Source: an uncultured Butyricicoccus sp. (GTDB taxonomy: Bacteria > Bacillota > Clostridia > Oscillospirales > Butyricicoccaceae). From it: a DNA stretch of 43,098 bases. Every line of letters starts with the position of its first letter. Within the stretch, counting starts at the first letter, position 1. Both the position numbers and the translations under genes were made by a program. The notes under the pieces were generated by a model. That model was not told the origin of the DNA, ran no database searches, and was given only the letters and a program-made list of their open reading frames with translations. Below are positions 24,327 to 32,637 of the stretch, piece by piece. The stretch is taken from contig NZ_CALWJM010000035.1 of NCBI RefSeq assembly GCF_944381005.1, forward strand, positions 1 to 43,098. The letters run 5' to 3'.

Positions 24327-25583
24327 ATGTTTGCAATTCCGTGGCTCAAAGCAGGTATTTTTCTTATCAGTACCATCTCCGTACTGTATTTGGTATATTT
24401 TGCCTTGTATCTGCCGCAGGCGCTGCGCCCGGCGCGGGCATGGGCCAAACAGGCGCCGCGCTGCCGGTTTGCTGTGCTGGTTGCCGCGCGCAACGAACAG
24501 GCCGTCATTGGCCATTTGGTTGAGACGCTGCAACAGCAGGATTACCCCAAAGAATTGTATGATGTGATAGTCATTCCCAACAACTGTACCGATGATACCG
24601 CCGGTGTGGCACAGCGTGCCGGTGCATTGATTATGGAATGTGCGCATCCGGTACGCACCAAGGGCGATGCCCTCAAGCAGATTATCGACCGCTTGATGGC
24701 GCAAAACCGTTACGACGCGATTTGCGTCTTTGACGCAGACAATCTGGTAGACCCCGGTTTTTTGTCGGCCATGAACGACGCATGGTGCGCCGGTGTTCCG
24801 GCGGGTCAGGGCTACCGCGACAGCAAAAACCCGCAAGATACCACGATTTCGGCGTGTTATTCGATTTATTACTGGATGGTCAACCGCCTGTTCAGCCATA
24901 CCCGCGCACGGGTTGGCCTGTCCGCCGTTGTCAACGGAAGCGGCTTTATGGTTTCAATGGACTGGCTGCGCCGGCATGATGGCTGGAACACGGTCACACT
25001 GACCGAAGATATTGAGTTTACAACCCAGTGCATCTTGTCGGGCGAGCGGGTGGCATGGGTGCCCAACGCCAAGACCTACGACGAGCAGCCGTTGACCTTT
25101 GCGCAGTCCTGGCGGCAGCGCTGCCGCTGGTCGGTCGGCCTGTTCCAGTGCCTGCGCGTATACGGCCCGCGCCTGATTACCGACAAAAATTGCGCACATG
25201 GACAGCTTCACGCACGGCTTGACCAGATTCTATTTCTGTTTGCGCCGCTGCTTCAGGTATTGTACATCTTTTCTTTCCTGTTTTCCGGCGTGCTGTGCGT
25301 GCTGCAAGTGCACTTTTCGCTTGCGCCGTATAGTGATATGTTGTATCAGCCGTTGATGTCGGCCGCGATTTCGTTTGTGGGCACGGTCGTGTTGGCGGTT
25401 GGGGTCATCATCTTGGAGCGCAAGCCGCTTTTGGCAATGGGTAAAGGCGTGTTGGGCTACTGGCTGTTTATTATGAGCTGGATTCCGATTAACATTTATG
25501 CGCTGTACAAACCGAATCTGGAGTGGAAAGCCATTCCGCACACTCGAAGCGTTCGGCTGGAACAGATGAGCAAGAGCAAATAA
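24327..25583 (+). CDS. Membrane-bound family 2 glycosyltransferase
   Basis: This 418-residue GT2 protein has one membrane segment at about 7-30 and three to four near the C-terminus (about 290-395). In between are LVAARNEQAVIGHLVETL, the nucleotide-binding strand, VFDADNLVDPGFL (DxD motif for metal and UDP-sugar), TEDIEFT (ED acceptor motif) and QRCRWSVG (QxxRW motif). Such proteins are processive or polymer-making, like BcsA/HasA or poly-GlcNAc synthases. The length fits a simple GT2 rather than cellulose synthase. It stands alone behind its own promoter and a terminator follows, so the product is an unknown cell-surface polysaccharide or glycolipid. Confidence 0.9.
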   Translation: MFAIPWLKAGIFLISTISVLYLVYFALYLPQALRPARAWAKQAPRCRFAVLVAARNEQAVIGHLVETLQQQDYPKELYDVIVIPNNCTDDTAGVAQRAGALIMECAHPVRTKGDALKQIIDRLMAQNRYDAICVFDADNLVDPGFLSAMNDAWCAGVPAGQGYRDSKNPQDTTISACYSIYYWMVNRLFSHTRARVGLSAVVNGSGFMVSMDWLRRHDGWNTVTLTEDIEFTTQCILSGERVAWVPNAKTYDEQPLTFAQSWRQRCRWSVGLFQCLRVYGPRLITDKNCAHGQLHARLDQILFLFAPLLQVLYIFSFLFSGVLCVLQVHFSLAPYSDMLYQPLMSAAISFVGTVVLAVGVIILERKPLLAMGKGVLGYWLFIMSWIPINIYALYKPNLEWKAIPHTRSVRLEQMSKSK

Positions 25584-25615
25584 CCATTCTTTTTCGATTT
25601 CCTCCCTTTACAAAG

Positions 25616-25659
25616 CAGAGGCGGTCGGGTTGCAAAGCAATCCGACCGCCTCTGTTATT
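25616..25659 (+). terminator. Terminator between the glycosyltransferase and YesL-type genes
   Basis: An 18-bp stem with one G-T mismatch (CAGAGGCGGTCGG with CCGACCGCCTCTG) and a 3-nt loop precedes TTATTT. The genes converge here. The U-tract is short, so it may be modest. Confidence 0.75.
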
Positions 25660-25704
25660 TGTGTATCAAAGAGAAAATATATCGTGCAAAATAAGGAAAC
25701 AAAA

Positions 25705-26391
25705 TCAGGTATCAGACGGCGCTTGCTGCTCCTGGTCGCGCACAATATGCTTGCGAATCCCGCTCCAAGCGGCAAAACTGGCGATAAAACTGGGGATGGA
25801 AAAGCCGCACAGCAATAAAACCGGGAAAGAAAGCGGGAAAAATAAGATTTGCAGCATAAAAAGAATGAAAATCAGCAGACAGGCGGGCAAACTGTGATAA
25901 AAACACAGTATCGGCAGCAAAAGTGCGTCGTGTATGGCACCAGACACCGAAAGCGTGGTCGAGGTCAACAGCGGATAAAGATATAACCAGAACATGCTCA
26001 TAAAAATTAGCACGGCTACGGTTACGACGCGCAAAATTGGTTGCGGCTCATACAGCCACAGGCCGAGAAATCCGCCGCCGAACAACACAGCGCCCAGCAG
26101 CCCCAAAACGGTCGTGCTTTTCCAATTCTCACGAAAACCGCGCCAATAGTCGCTCCACACATCGTTTGGAATGTCGCGCACCATGCGGACGGTTACTTTA
26201 TTCATGGCGCCGATTGCCGCGCCGATGGTGACAATGGGCAGACAAGTGAGCAAAAATAAAAGATTCAACTTAACCAACTGCCAAAACTCGCGCACAAAAA
26301 TTTCGACAAAAAGTGACAAACCGGTTTTGGGTGGTGTATTCTTGTCAATCCCCGGCCCTGGCCGGTCATAGTTGGGGGAAAATAATCCCAT
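25705..26391 (-). CDS. YesL/DUF624-family membrane protein
   Basis: This 228-residue protein has four or five membrane segments at about 40-65, 95-115, 125-150, 160-190 and 195-215. The N-terminal part (NYDRPGPGIDKNTP) and the segment CLPIVTIGAAIGAMNKVTVRMVRD are typical of DUF624. Family members often lie beside sugar ABC transporter or YesMN genes, and are thought to help their assembly. Here no such gene is next to it; it stands alone with its own promoter. GGAGGAGAGG lies upstream of the ATG. The function is unknown. Confidence 0.85.
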   Translation of the reverse strand: MGLFSPNYDRPGPGIDKNTPPKTGLSLFVEIFVREFWQLVKLNLLFLLTCLPIVTIGAAIGAMNKVTVRMVRDIPNDVWSDYWRGFRENWKSTTVLGLLGAVLFGGGFLGLWLYEPQPILRVVTVAVLIFMSMFWLYLYPLLTSTTLSVSGAIHDALLLPILCFYHSLPACLLIFILFMLQILFFPLSFPVLLLCGFSIPSFIASFAAWSGIRKHIVRDQEQQAPSDT

Positions 26392-26435
26392 GTTCGTTCC
26401 TCTCCTCCGCGCACACAGCGCCCTTGTTTTTTCTC

Positions 26436-26464
26436 ATCTTAACATAGTCTGCCCCGATGCGCAA
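26436..26464 (-). promoter_or_regulatory. Promoter of the YesL-type gene
   Basis: On the minus strand TTGCGC and TAAGAT are spaced by 17 bases. The leader is about 40 bases. Confidence 0.7.
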
Positions 26465-26517
26465 GGGGGCGGTTTGCGCCGCAGTACACAAGAAAATTTT
26501 AAAAAGTAACAGATTTT

Positions 26518-26547
26518 TTGCACAAAAATAAAAATTTATGATATAAT
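26518..26547 (+). promoter_or_regulatory. Distal promoter upstream of the GH4 gene
   Basis: TTGCAC and the perfect TATAAT are spaced by 18 bases. A transcript from here would carry a leader of about 260 bases. Confidence 0.7.
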
Positions 26548-26730
26548 CAGGGTGGCAAATGCAAAGGAATGGAATCGGCAAAACAGGACGCACAGACGGT
26601 GCGCAGCGCGGGACAGACTGGAACCCGATGGCGTGTGTTTCGGCGGAAATCGGCGCGGCTGCCGTATGTGCGGAAAAACTTGACCGGTGTTGTTTCACGT
26701 TACAGAAATAAAGATTAGACGTTTCGCCCA

Positions 26731-26759
26731 TTGTACCGGACTGCATCAACTGGTATCTT
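26731..26759 (+). promoter_or_regulatory. Proximal promoter of the GH4-kinase-LacI operon
   Basis: TTGTAC and TATCTT are spaced by 17 bases, with TGG before the -10 (extended -10). The leader is about 47 bases, with AAGGAGG ahead of the ATG. Confidence 0.7.
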
Positions 26760-26811
26760 GTAACATACGAGGAATCTTTTTTCGATTGCTGACAAGGAGG
26801 CAACAGCGGAT

Positions 26812-28170
26812 ATGAAACTGACAGTAATTGGTGGCGGCGGTGTTCGCTCCATGTTTCTGGCCAAGAGCATTGCACAGCGCGCCCGTGACCTGCATATTAC
26901 CGAACTTGTATTTATGGATATCGACGCGGAAAAGCTCCGCATTTATGGCGGCATGGCGCGTCATGTCGCGCGGATGCTCAACCCCGACCTAACCTTTACG
27001 CTGACGACCGATGCCGATGAAGCGGTACGCGATGCCGATTATATCATCACCACCATTCGCGTCGGCGGCGACCATACCCGTGTACGCGATGAACGCATCG
27101 CGCTTGACTTGGGTGTGCTCGGTCAGGAGACGACGGGAGCCGCCGGACTGTCGTTTGCTATGCGTTCGGTTCCTGCATTGGCCGGATACTGTGAAAAAAT
27201 ACGGCGTCTGTCCAAGCCCACGGTTAAAGTGTTCAATTTCACCAATCCGGCGGGCGTGGTTTCGCAGGCGCTGCGCGATATGGGGTACGACTTCACCTAT
27301 GGCATTTGTGATGCCCCCAGCGGGATGCTGCACCAGTTCGCCGACCTGTACGGCGTTTCGGCCGACCGCATTGTAGGCGAGTGTTACGGACTCAATCACC
27401 TGTCGTTTTTCCGCTCGATTCAGATTGACGGCAAGGAGATAATGCCCGAACTGATTGCCCGCGACGATGCTTACACCGAAACCGACCTGCGATTCTTTAC
27501 GCGCGACTTGGTTGAGCACATGGGCTGTGTGCTCAATGAATACCTGTACTACTTCTATTACCGCGAACAGGCGGTTGAAAACATTTTAAAGGCGGGCGTG
27601 ACCCGCGGCGAGGTTATCGAGGACATTAACCGCCAGATGACCGCCGAACTGTCGGGCATGGACATCGAAAACGATTTTGAAAGCTGCCTGAAATGCTATG
27701 AAAAGTGGTATGGCAAACGCGAAGATGCTTATATGGCAAATGAAACCGGCGTGCGCCGGAACAAGGCGTGGAAGTTCGACGTGTTTGAGCCGGACGCAGG
27801 CGGTTACGCGGGTGTGGCGCTGCGCTTTATCGAGTTGGTCGAATCGGGACAGACCGGCAGCATGATTTTGTGTACACCCAATCAGGGCGCCATTCCCGGA
27901 CTGGCAGACGACGATATTGTGGAAATCACTTGTGATATTTCGCGTGCGGGCGCGGTTCCGCACCCGGTTGAATCGCCCGACCCGCGTGCACTCGAACTGA
28001 TTCGCCGCGTCAAGAGCTATGAGCGTCTGGCCGCCAAAGCCATCGTAGACCGCGACCGCACCGCCGCAGTCGATTGCCTGATGCTGCACCCGCTGGTCAA
28101 TTCCTATTCGCTCGCGGTCAAGCTGGTCGATGCGTATTTTGACCTCAATGCACCGTTTTTGAACGTGTAA
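26812..28170 (+). CDS. GH4 family glycosidase (probable 6-phospho-glycosidase)
   Basis: This 452-residue enzyme is NAD+- and Mn2+-dependent like all GH4. It has a Rossmann start (LTVIGGGGVRSMFLAKSI), then NFTNPAGVVSQAL, the metal Cys in CDAP at 166-169 and the metal His in GLNHLSFF at 196. The four-letter motif after Cys separates GH4 classes: CN(V/I)P for 6-phospho-beta-glucosidases and CDMP for 6-phospho-alpha-glucosidases as I know them, so CDAP is nearer the alpha type. GH4 enzymes cut by oxidation at C3 and elimination. AAGGAGG precedes the ATG. It opens an operon with a PfkB kinase and a LacI regulator. No phosphotransferase system is in the window, so the substrate may be phosphorylated by the neighbouring kinase or not phosphorylated at all. 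Confidence 0.85.
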   Translation: MKLTVIGGGGVRSMFLAKSIAQRARDLHITELVFMDIDAEKLRIYGGMARHVARMLNPDLTFTLTTDADEAVRDADYIITTIRVGGDHTRVRDERIALDLGVLGQETTGAAGLSFAMRSVPALAGYCEKIRRLSKPTVKVFNFTNPAGVVSQALRDMGYDFTYGICDAPSGMLHQFADLYGVSADRIVGECYGLNHLSFFRSIQIDGKEIMPELIARDDAYTETDLRFFTRDLVEHMGCVLNEYLYYFYYREQAVENILKAGVTRGEVIEDINRQMTAELSGMDIENDFESCLKCYEKWYGKREDAYMANETGVRRNKAWKFDVFEPDAGGYAGVALRFIELVESGQTGSMILCTPNQGAIPGLADDDIVEITCDISRAGAVPHPVESPDPRALELIRRVKSYERLAAKAIVDRDRTAAVDCLMLHPLVNSYSLAVKLVDAYFDLNAPFLNV

Positions 28171-28182
28171 GGGAGGGCAGAT

Positions 28183-29097
28183 ATGTCTTTTGTTGCAGGT
28201 GCGGGACGCATCAACATTGATTTGCTGTTTGAAGGCTTGCCCCGAATCCCCGAACCGGGGGAAGAACTGTATGCCCGCGGCTTTTCGCTGCAAATGGGCG
28301 GCGGCGTACCCGCGACGCTGCTCAATTTGGCAGGATTGGGCGTGCCGGTTCGCATCCAGACCGGATTGGGAACCGACATGTTTTCCGAGTTTGCCCGCCG
28401 TCAGTTTGAGTTGCAGGGCGTGCAGCCTTACAATCTGGCACAGGGCGTGTCGGGTATCCCGCTCAACATCACCGCGGCGCTGCTCACACCCGGAGAGCGC
28501 ACGTTTGTTTCGTACACCGAGGCCGATGAAACACACAGCCAAGCCGATGACGATGCGGTGTATGCGCACTCTAAGGGCGCCAAGGTAGCCGAGATGGGAA
28601 CCGAACATCTGGACGCATACCGCCGCCTCAAGGCGGACGGCACGATTTTGGTGTTTGACACCGGATGGGATGACCAGATGAGTTTGGAAACCTACCGGCC
28701 TTATCTGGAACTGGCCGATTACTACACGCCAAACCAAAAAGAAGCGCTCAAAATTACCGGCACGGACAATCCTTCGGATGCCGCCCGCGTGCTCGAACGC
28801 TTTTTTGACAAGGTGATTGTCAAATTGGACAAGGACGGCTGCCTGATTCGGGAGAATGGGCGGGAAAAAATCATTCCCAACCTGCCGGTTGTATCCCGCG
28901 ATTCTACCGGCGCGGGCGATGCGTTCCTTGCCGGTTTGCTGTATGGGCTGTACCACGATTACAGTTTTGCACAAAGCGTGCTGTTCGGCAACCTGACCGG
29001 CGCCACCTGCGTGACCGCAGTAGGCTGCCTGACGGCGCGCCTGACCGAACCCGAACTGCTGCGCCTATGGAAAGAATATCAACATTTGCTCGATTGA
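28183..29097 (+). CDS. PfkB-family carbohydrate kinase
   Basis: This 304-residue ribokinase-fold protein opens with GAGRINIDLLFEGLPRIPEPGEE (sugar-binding Asp region), then GGGVPATLLNLAGLG, and ends with DSTGAGDAFLAGLL at 240-253, the anion hole and catalytic Asp (GAGD at 243-246). It phosphorylates a sugar with ATP. It starts 13 bases after the GH4 stop with GGGAGGG upstream, so the two are co-expressed: the kinase may supply the phosphate for a phosphosugar substrate or act on the released sugar. The specific substrate cannot be read. Confidence 0.9.
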   Translation: MSFVAGAGRINIDLLFEGLPRIPEPGEELYARGFSLQMGGGVPATLLNLAGLGVPVRIQTGLGTDMFSEFARRQFELQGVQPYNLAQGVSGIPLNITAALLTPGERTFVSYTEADETHSQADDDAVYAHSKGAKVAEMGTEHLDAYRRLKADGTILVFDTGWDDQMSLETYRPYLELADYYTPNQKEALKITGTDNPSDAARVLERFFDKVIVKLDKDGCLIRENGREKIIPNLPVVSRDSTGAGDAFLAGLLYGLYHDYSFAQSVLFGNLTGATCVTAVGCLTARLTEPELLRLWKEYQHLLD

Positions 29098-29143
29098 TGC
29101 GCCGAGCACAGAACAGAAAAAAGAGAAAGTTGGCACATAAATT

Positions 29144-30142
29144 ATGACAATACGTGAATTTGCGAAATTGTGCGAGGTATCTCCGGCAACCGCTTCCCGC
29201 TTTTTCAGCGGTCGCGGTTCTATCAGTGAGCCTGTGCGTCTGCGCATCGAGCAGATGGCAAAAAAGACCGGATATGCGCCCCCGGCATCTTTCCGCGGCC
29301 GCCGCAAGACCAGTGCGGTCATTGCGGTCATTCTGCCCCACTTCCGCCAGTGCTTTTTCAATGATATGATTGAGCAGCTGCGCGTCTATGCCGAGCGCAT
29401 GGGCAAGCGTCTCATCATTCTGCCGGCAGATATGGACAACCCGCAGAACACGATGTCACTGATTTCGGCGTGTGAGCCGATGGGCGTGATTTTGCTGCAC
29501 GAAAGTATCGACTTCCCGCTTGCCGACGCGCTCAGCCGCCGCAATTTGCCGGTTATCGTGTGCGGCGCACTGGCAGCAGGCCGCCGGTTCTCGGCGGTAC
29601 ACATTGACGATATGATGGCGGCATATGACGGCACCAATTATCTGTTAGGGTTGGGACACACGCGCATCGGCTTTTTGACCGACGCTTCGCGCGCGATTTC
29701 GTCCGGCTTCCAGCGCCTGACCGGTTGCCGCAAGGCGCTTGAAGACGCGCATCTGCCGTTTGACGAGGGCATGACCCAGCCGGGCGGCATGACGTTTGAT
29801 GATGGATATAACGGAATGGAAGCGCTGCTCAACCGCAACCCCGATTTGACAGCGGTGTTTGCGTTCAGCGACGACCTTGCAGCCGGTGCCATCACCCGTC
29901 TGCACGAGATGGGCAAGCGCGTGCCCGAAGATATTTCGGTATTGGGATTTGACGACAATTCGATGGCGCGCCGGTTCAGCCCGCCGCTGACCACCGTACA
30001 TCAGCCGATGGACCAGATTGCACAAAAGACGCTTGAACGGCTGACCAATATGCAGGGCGCGCATGACGTTTCCTCGCTGACGCTGGCATGTGAGATTGCC
30101 GAGCGCGCGAGCTGCCGTGCGTATCGTGCCAGTGAGGGTTGA
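29144..30142 (+). CDS. LacI-family transcriptional regulator
   Basis: This 332-residue regulator has an N-terminal LacI HTH at about 1-22 (TIREFAKLCEVSPATASRFF, where the family usually has VSxxTVSRVL) followed by the hinge region. The rest is a periplasmic-binding-like effector domain ending in VLGFDDNSMARRFSPPLTTV. The gene lies 47 bases after the kinase and is followed by a terminator, so it likely controls the GH4 operon and binds a sugar or sugar phosphate. The ribosome binding site is poor (GAGAAAG, 16 bases upstream), which may keep its level low. Operator sequences were not found by eye. Confidence 0.92.
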   Translation: MTIREFAKLCEVSPATASRFFSGRGSISEPVRLRIEQMAKKTGYAPPASFRGRRKTSAVIAVILPHFRQCFFNDMIEQLRVYAERMGKRLIILPADMDNPQNTMSLISACEPMGVILLHESIDFPLADALSRRNLPVIVCGALAAGRRFSAVHIDDMMAAYDGTNYLLGLGHTRIGFLTDASRAISSGFQRLTGCRKALEDAHLPFDEGMTQPGGMTFDDGYNGMEALLNRNPDLTAVFAFSDDLAAGAITRLHEMGKRVPEDISVLGFDDNSMARRFSPPLTTVHQPMDQIAQKTLERLTNMQGAHDVSSLTLACEIAERASCRAYRASEG

Positions 30143-30194
30143 GTGCCCGGAAAAGCAATTGCCGGGATGGTGTTTTTCATTCGCTCGAACGGTC

Positions 30195-30222
30195 AAAAGT
30201 CCTGCCGCATGGCAGGACTTTT
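30195..30222 (+). terminator. Terminator after the LacI gene
   Basis: AAAAGTCCTGCC and GGCAGGACTTTT pair perfectly around a GCAT loop. The T-run is short after the stem (GTATT). It carries the CTGCC/GGCAG core. Confidence 0.82.
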
Positions 30223-30273
30223 GTATTATGGGGCGCGGGCAAAAAAATGCCACAAACACGGCAAGAGATTCCA

Positions 30274-30302
30274 TTGTCACACAACAGCCGCTTTTTTATA
30301 AT
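30274..30302 (+). promoter_or_regulatory. Promoter of the oxidoreductase-SIS-MFS-kinase operon
   Basis: TTGTCA and a perfect TATAAT are separated by 17 bases. The leader is about 75 bases and ends with AAAGGAG before the ATG. Confidence 0.82.
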
Positions 30303-30383
30303 AGAGCCAGAACACAGACAGAAAGAATAAGCCGGTGCGGATTGCGATTCGTCCGGCTTTTGTAAGAGAAAGGAGAAAAAATC

Positions 30384-31451
30384 ATGGTGATTCGAGCAGG
30401 TTTGATTGGAACAGGAACGGTTGCACAGATGATGCACCTGCCGATTTTGAACGATTTGTCCGATATGTACCAGATTACCGCGGTATCGGATGTATCGCCG
30501 TCGGTGCTGTCCGCGATTGCCAGCAAGTATCAGGCTAAGGCATATGCGTCCCCGTTTGATTTGTGTAAGGCCGACGACGTAGACGCCGTGTTTGTGCTGT
30601 CTCCCGACCAGTATCACGCCGAATACGCAAAGGCAGCGATTGAGGCGGGCAAGCATGTGTTTGTAGAAAAGCCGGTTTGCCTGTGCCCGCAGGAGCTGGA
30701 AGAACTGATGGCGCTGTCCGAACAGCATCCAAAGCAGATTTGCATGGTAGGCTATATGCGCCGCTTTGCAACCGGCTTCTTCCAGTGTCAAAAGCTGCTG
30801 GCGGAGGACGACCGCCCGATTGAATATATGCGCTTCCGCGATATCATTCTGGAAGGCGATTACTTTATGGCACAGGCGCGCCAGCCCATTCTGGCACAAA
30901 ACGATATTCCGGCGGCTGCACTCGAAGAAAGCCGTCAGCGCCGTTACGACCAACTGTGTCAGGCGCTGGGCAAGGACTGCACCGAGCAGCAGCGCATCAC
31001 CTATACCATGCTGTCCGGTCTGGGCTGCCATACGCTGTCGGCAGTGCGTGAGCTGGTGGGCTATACGCCCGAAGTCAAGTCGGTTGCCGTGGATGGGGAA
31101 CATGTTATCATCGTGTTCCAGTTCAAGGGTTTTTTGGGCGTATACGAAATCGTCAACGACCAGGATATCGTGCAGTTTGACGCGGCGATTGAGATTTATC
31201 AGCATAGCCGCCGCATGAAGATTAAGCATGAAACGCCCTATTTGCGCTATCAGCCGCACACATTTGAGGTGGTCGAATCGACCAAGACCGATTCGCAGAC
31301 CATTACATATGGCCCGGATTATCACGATTCGTTTGAAAACGAACTGCGCTATTACCATGACTGCATCGAGCAGGGCAAGCAGCCCAAGACCAGTTTTGCC
31401 GATGCAATGGAGGACATCAAGCTGTTCCAGGATATTTGCAGCAAGATTTGA
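30384..31451 (+). CDS. Gfo/Idh/MocA family NAD(P)-dependent oxidoreductase
   Basis: This 355-residue protein has a Rossmann domain (GLIGTGTVAQMMHLPIL) and the family segment AGKHVFVEKPVCLC with the EKP triad Lys. The C-terminal alpha/beta domain includes a GCHTLSAVRELVG segment with the usual catalytic His. The family oxidises sugars or inositols, often at C3, with NAD(P)+. It is the first gene of an operon with an SIS protein, a transporter and a sugar kinase. Which sugar it uses is not clear. Confidence 0.88.
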   Translation: MVIRAGLIGTGTVAQMMHLPILNDLSDMYQITAVSDVSPSVLSAIASKYQAKAYASPFDLCKADDVDAVFVLSPDQYHAEYAKAAIEAGKHVFVEKPVCLCPQELEELMALSEQHPKQICMVGYMRRFATGFFQCQKLLAEDDRPIEYMRFRDIILEGDYFMAQARQPILAQNDIPAAALEESRQRRYDQLCQALGKDCTEQQRITYTMLSGLGCHTLSAVRELVGYTPEVKSVAVDGEHVIIVFQFKGFLGVYEIVNDQDIVQFDAAIEIYQHSRRMKIKHETPYLRYQPHTFEVVESTKTDSQTITYGPDYHDSFENELRYYHDCIEQGKQPKTSFADAMEDIKLFQDICSKI

Positions 31452-31481
31452 CCGTTTGACACCCCATAGGAGGCGATAAGC

Positions 31482-32537
31482 ATGAATGTGATGCAGGCAT
31501 ATGTAGACGAGCAGCCCGCAGTACTTGCAGATGTGTTGGCGGGGCAATCGCAATATGCGTTGCCCACCTTTCCCCGCGTGCGCCGGGTCATCCTGTTTGG
31601 TTCGGGCAGCTCCTATCACGCAGCCGTGCTCGCGGCACCGTTCTGGGTGCGTGCGCTTGGGGTCGAGGCAACGCCGGTGATTCCCACGCACATGCAGGCG
31701 CTGGACGTTGTGGACACCGAGGGATTGTTATATGTGGCTGTGTCGCAGGGCGGGCGCAGTACCAACACCTATCATCAGGTGCAGGCGCTGCGCGCCCGTG
31801 GGATTCCGGTCATTGCCGTGACCGAATCGACCGATACACCGGTCGGTCAGCAGGCAGATTTTGCACTTGGCTTGCCGATAGGACAGGAAACCATCGGGGC
31901 AAAGACCAAGGGTATGACCGCAACGGCGGTTACTTTGGTTTTGCTTGCCTTGGCGCTCGGACAGGCGCAGGGCACAGCCCCAGCCGCATGGTGCGCCGAC
32001 ATTCAGAGCGGCTTGCAGGCGTGGGTCGGCCAGCTCCCCGAACACCTGACACGCGCCAAAGCGTGGGCGCAAGCAGTGTGCCCGGACTTGGCACCGGCGC
32101 GGCATTTGTATGTGCTGGGCAAGGGCGCAGCCTATGGCGCAGCGCTGGAAGGCGGTCTCAAGCTGTTGGAGACCACCTACCGGCCGGTGAGCTGCTATGA
32201 GTTTGAGGAGTATCTGCACGGCATACAAAATGCGCTTGATGCGCGGTCGTATTTGCTGTGCCTGATGCCGTCTGACGGCGATGCCGTGCGAATGCGCCGT
32301 CTGACCGACTTTGCATACGAACAGGGGGCGCATACTTATCGCATCAGCGGTGATATACAAGACCGTCGGGGCGCGCATGACCTGATTTTACCGCCTGCGC
32401 CGCATCCCATGCTGGAAGGGCTGGTCTATCTGCCCGCCCTGCAAACGCTGAGCGCGGCATTGTCGGCGTATTGCGGAATTGATGTGACCCAGCGCCGGTA
32501 TCCGGATTTCTTTTCGCGCATGGAAAGCAAGCTGTAA
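31482..32537 (+). CDS. SIS-domain aminotransferase-like sugar isomerase/deaminase
   Basis: This 351-residue protein has two SIS domains but no glutaminase domain, so it is like GlmS C-terminal parts, AgaS or FrlB. It shows FGSGSSYHAAVLAAPFW and VAVSQGGRSTNTYHQVQAL (SQGGRST is the phosphosugar loop, usually SQSGxT), then in the second domain LGKGAAYGAALEGGLKLLETTY and YEFEEYLHGIQNAL, where the E-E-x-x-H-G segment carries the catalytic Glu. It probably splits or isomerises an amino sugar phosphate. AGGAGG precedes the ATG. It is co-transcribed with the oxidoreductase. It is not a close copy of the SIS protein at 13535. Confidence 0.85.
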   Translation: MNVMQAYVDEQPAVLADVLAGQSQYALPTFPRVRRVILFGSGSSYHAAVLAAPFWVRALGVEATPVIPTHMQALDVVDTEGLLYVAVSQGGRSTNTYHQVQALRARGIPVIAVTESTDTPVGQQADFALGLPIGQETIGAKTKGMTATAVTLVLLALALGQAQGTAPAAWCADIQSGLQAWVGQLPEHLTRAKAWAQAVCPDLAPARHLYVLGKGAAYGAALEGGLKLLETTYRPVSCYEFEEYLHGIQNALDARSYLLCLMPSDGDAVRMRRLTDFAYEQGAHTYRISGDIQDRRGAHDLILPPAPHPMLEGLVYLPALQTLSAALSAYCGIDVTQRRYPDFFSRMESKL

Positions 32538-32556
32538 CCGGTTTTGTTGAAAACAG

Positions 32557-32578
32557 GGGCGCCCGTAACCGGGCGCCC
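32557..32578 (+). promoter_or_regulatory. First hairpin between SIS and MFS genes
   Basis: GGGCGCCCG and CGGGCGCCC pair perfectly with a 4-nt loop. There is no T-run, but the terminator-like hairpin follows only three bases later. Confidence 0.6.
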
Positions 32579-32581
32579 ATC

Positions 32582-32607
32582 AGAGCGGCCTTGTGCCGCT
32601 CTTTTTT
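32582..32607 (+). terminator. Second hairpin with T-run between SIS and MFS genes
   Basis: AGAGCGGC and GCCGCTCT pair over a 5-nt loop, followed by six T (32602-32607). It is a rho-independent terminator. It either ends the operon at the SIS gene or works as an attenuator, because I see no promoter in the 30 bases left before the MFS gene. Confidence 0.8.
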
Positions 32608-32637
32608 CAAACAAAAAAGCCCAAGGGAGTGGGGAAA

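Larger units (their letters stand above)
26392..26811. other. Divergent control region with a long leader for the GH4 gene
   Basis: This 420-base gap has one minus promoter (26436-26464) and two plus promoters (26518-26547 and 26731-26759). The 190 bases between the plus promoters, 26548-26730, carry G-rich, partly self-complementary sequence (CCGAT near 26626 with ATCGG near 26645, among others). I do not recognise any known riboswitch there. No gene is called. Confidence 0.65.

Noticed and set aside
26548..26730. Known riboswitch in the GH4 leader
   Set aside because: I could not match it to any riboswitch core I know, such as c-di-GMP, glycine, TPP, SAM or glmS.
26366..26875. Minus-strand frame of 169 residues in the gap before the GH4 gene
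   Set aside because: It overlaps promoters on both strands and the GH4 start; low-complexity Cys/Ser-rich sequence without family features.
27586..28974. Minus-strand open frame of 462 residues
   Set aside because: It is an antisense shadow of the GH4 and kinase genes.
30177..31691. Minus-strand open frame of 504 residues
   Set aside because: It is an antisense shadow of the Gfo/Idh gene and includes the promoter and terminator region.
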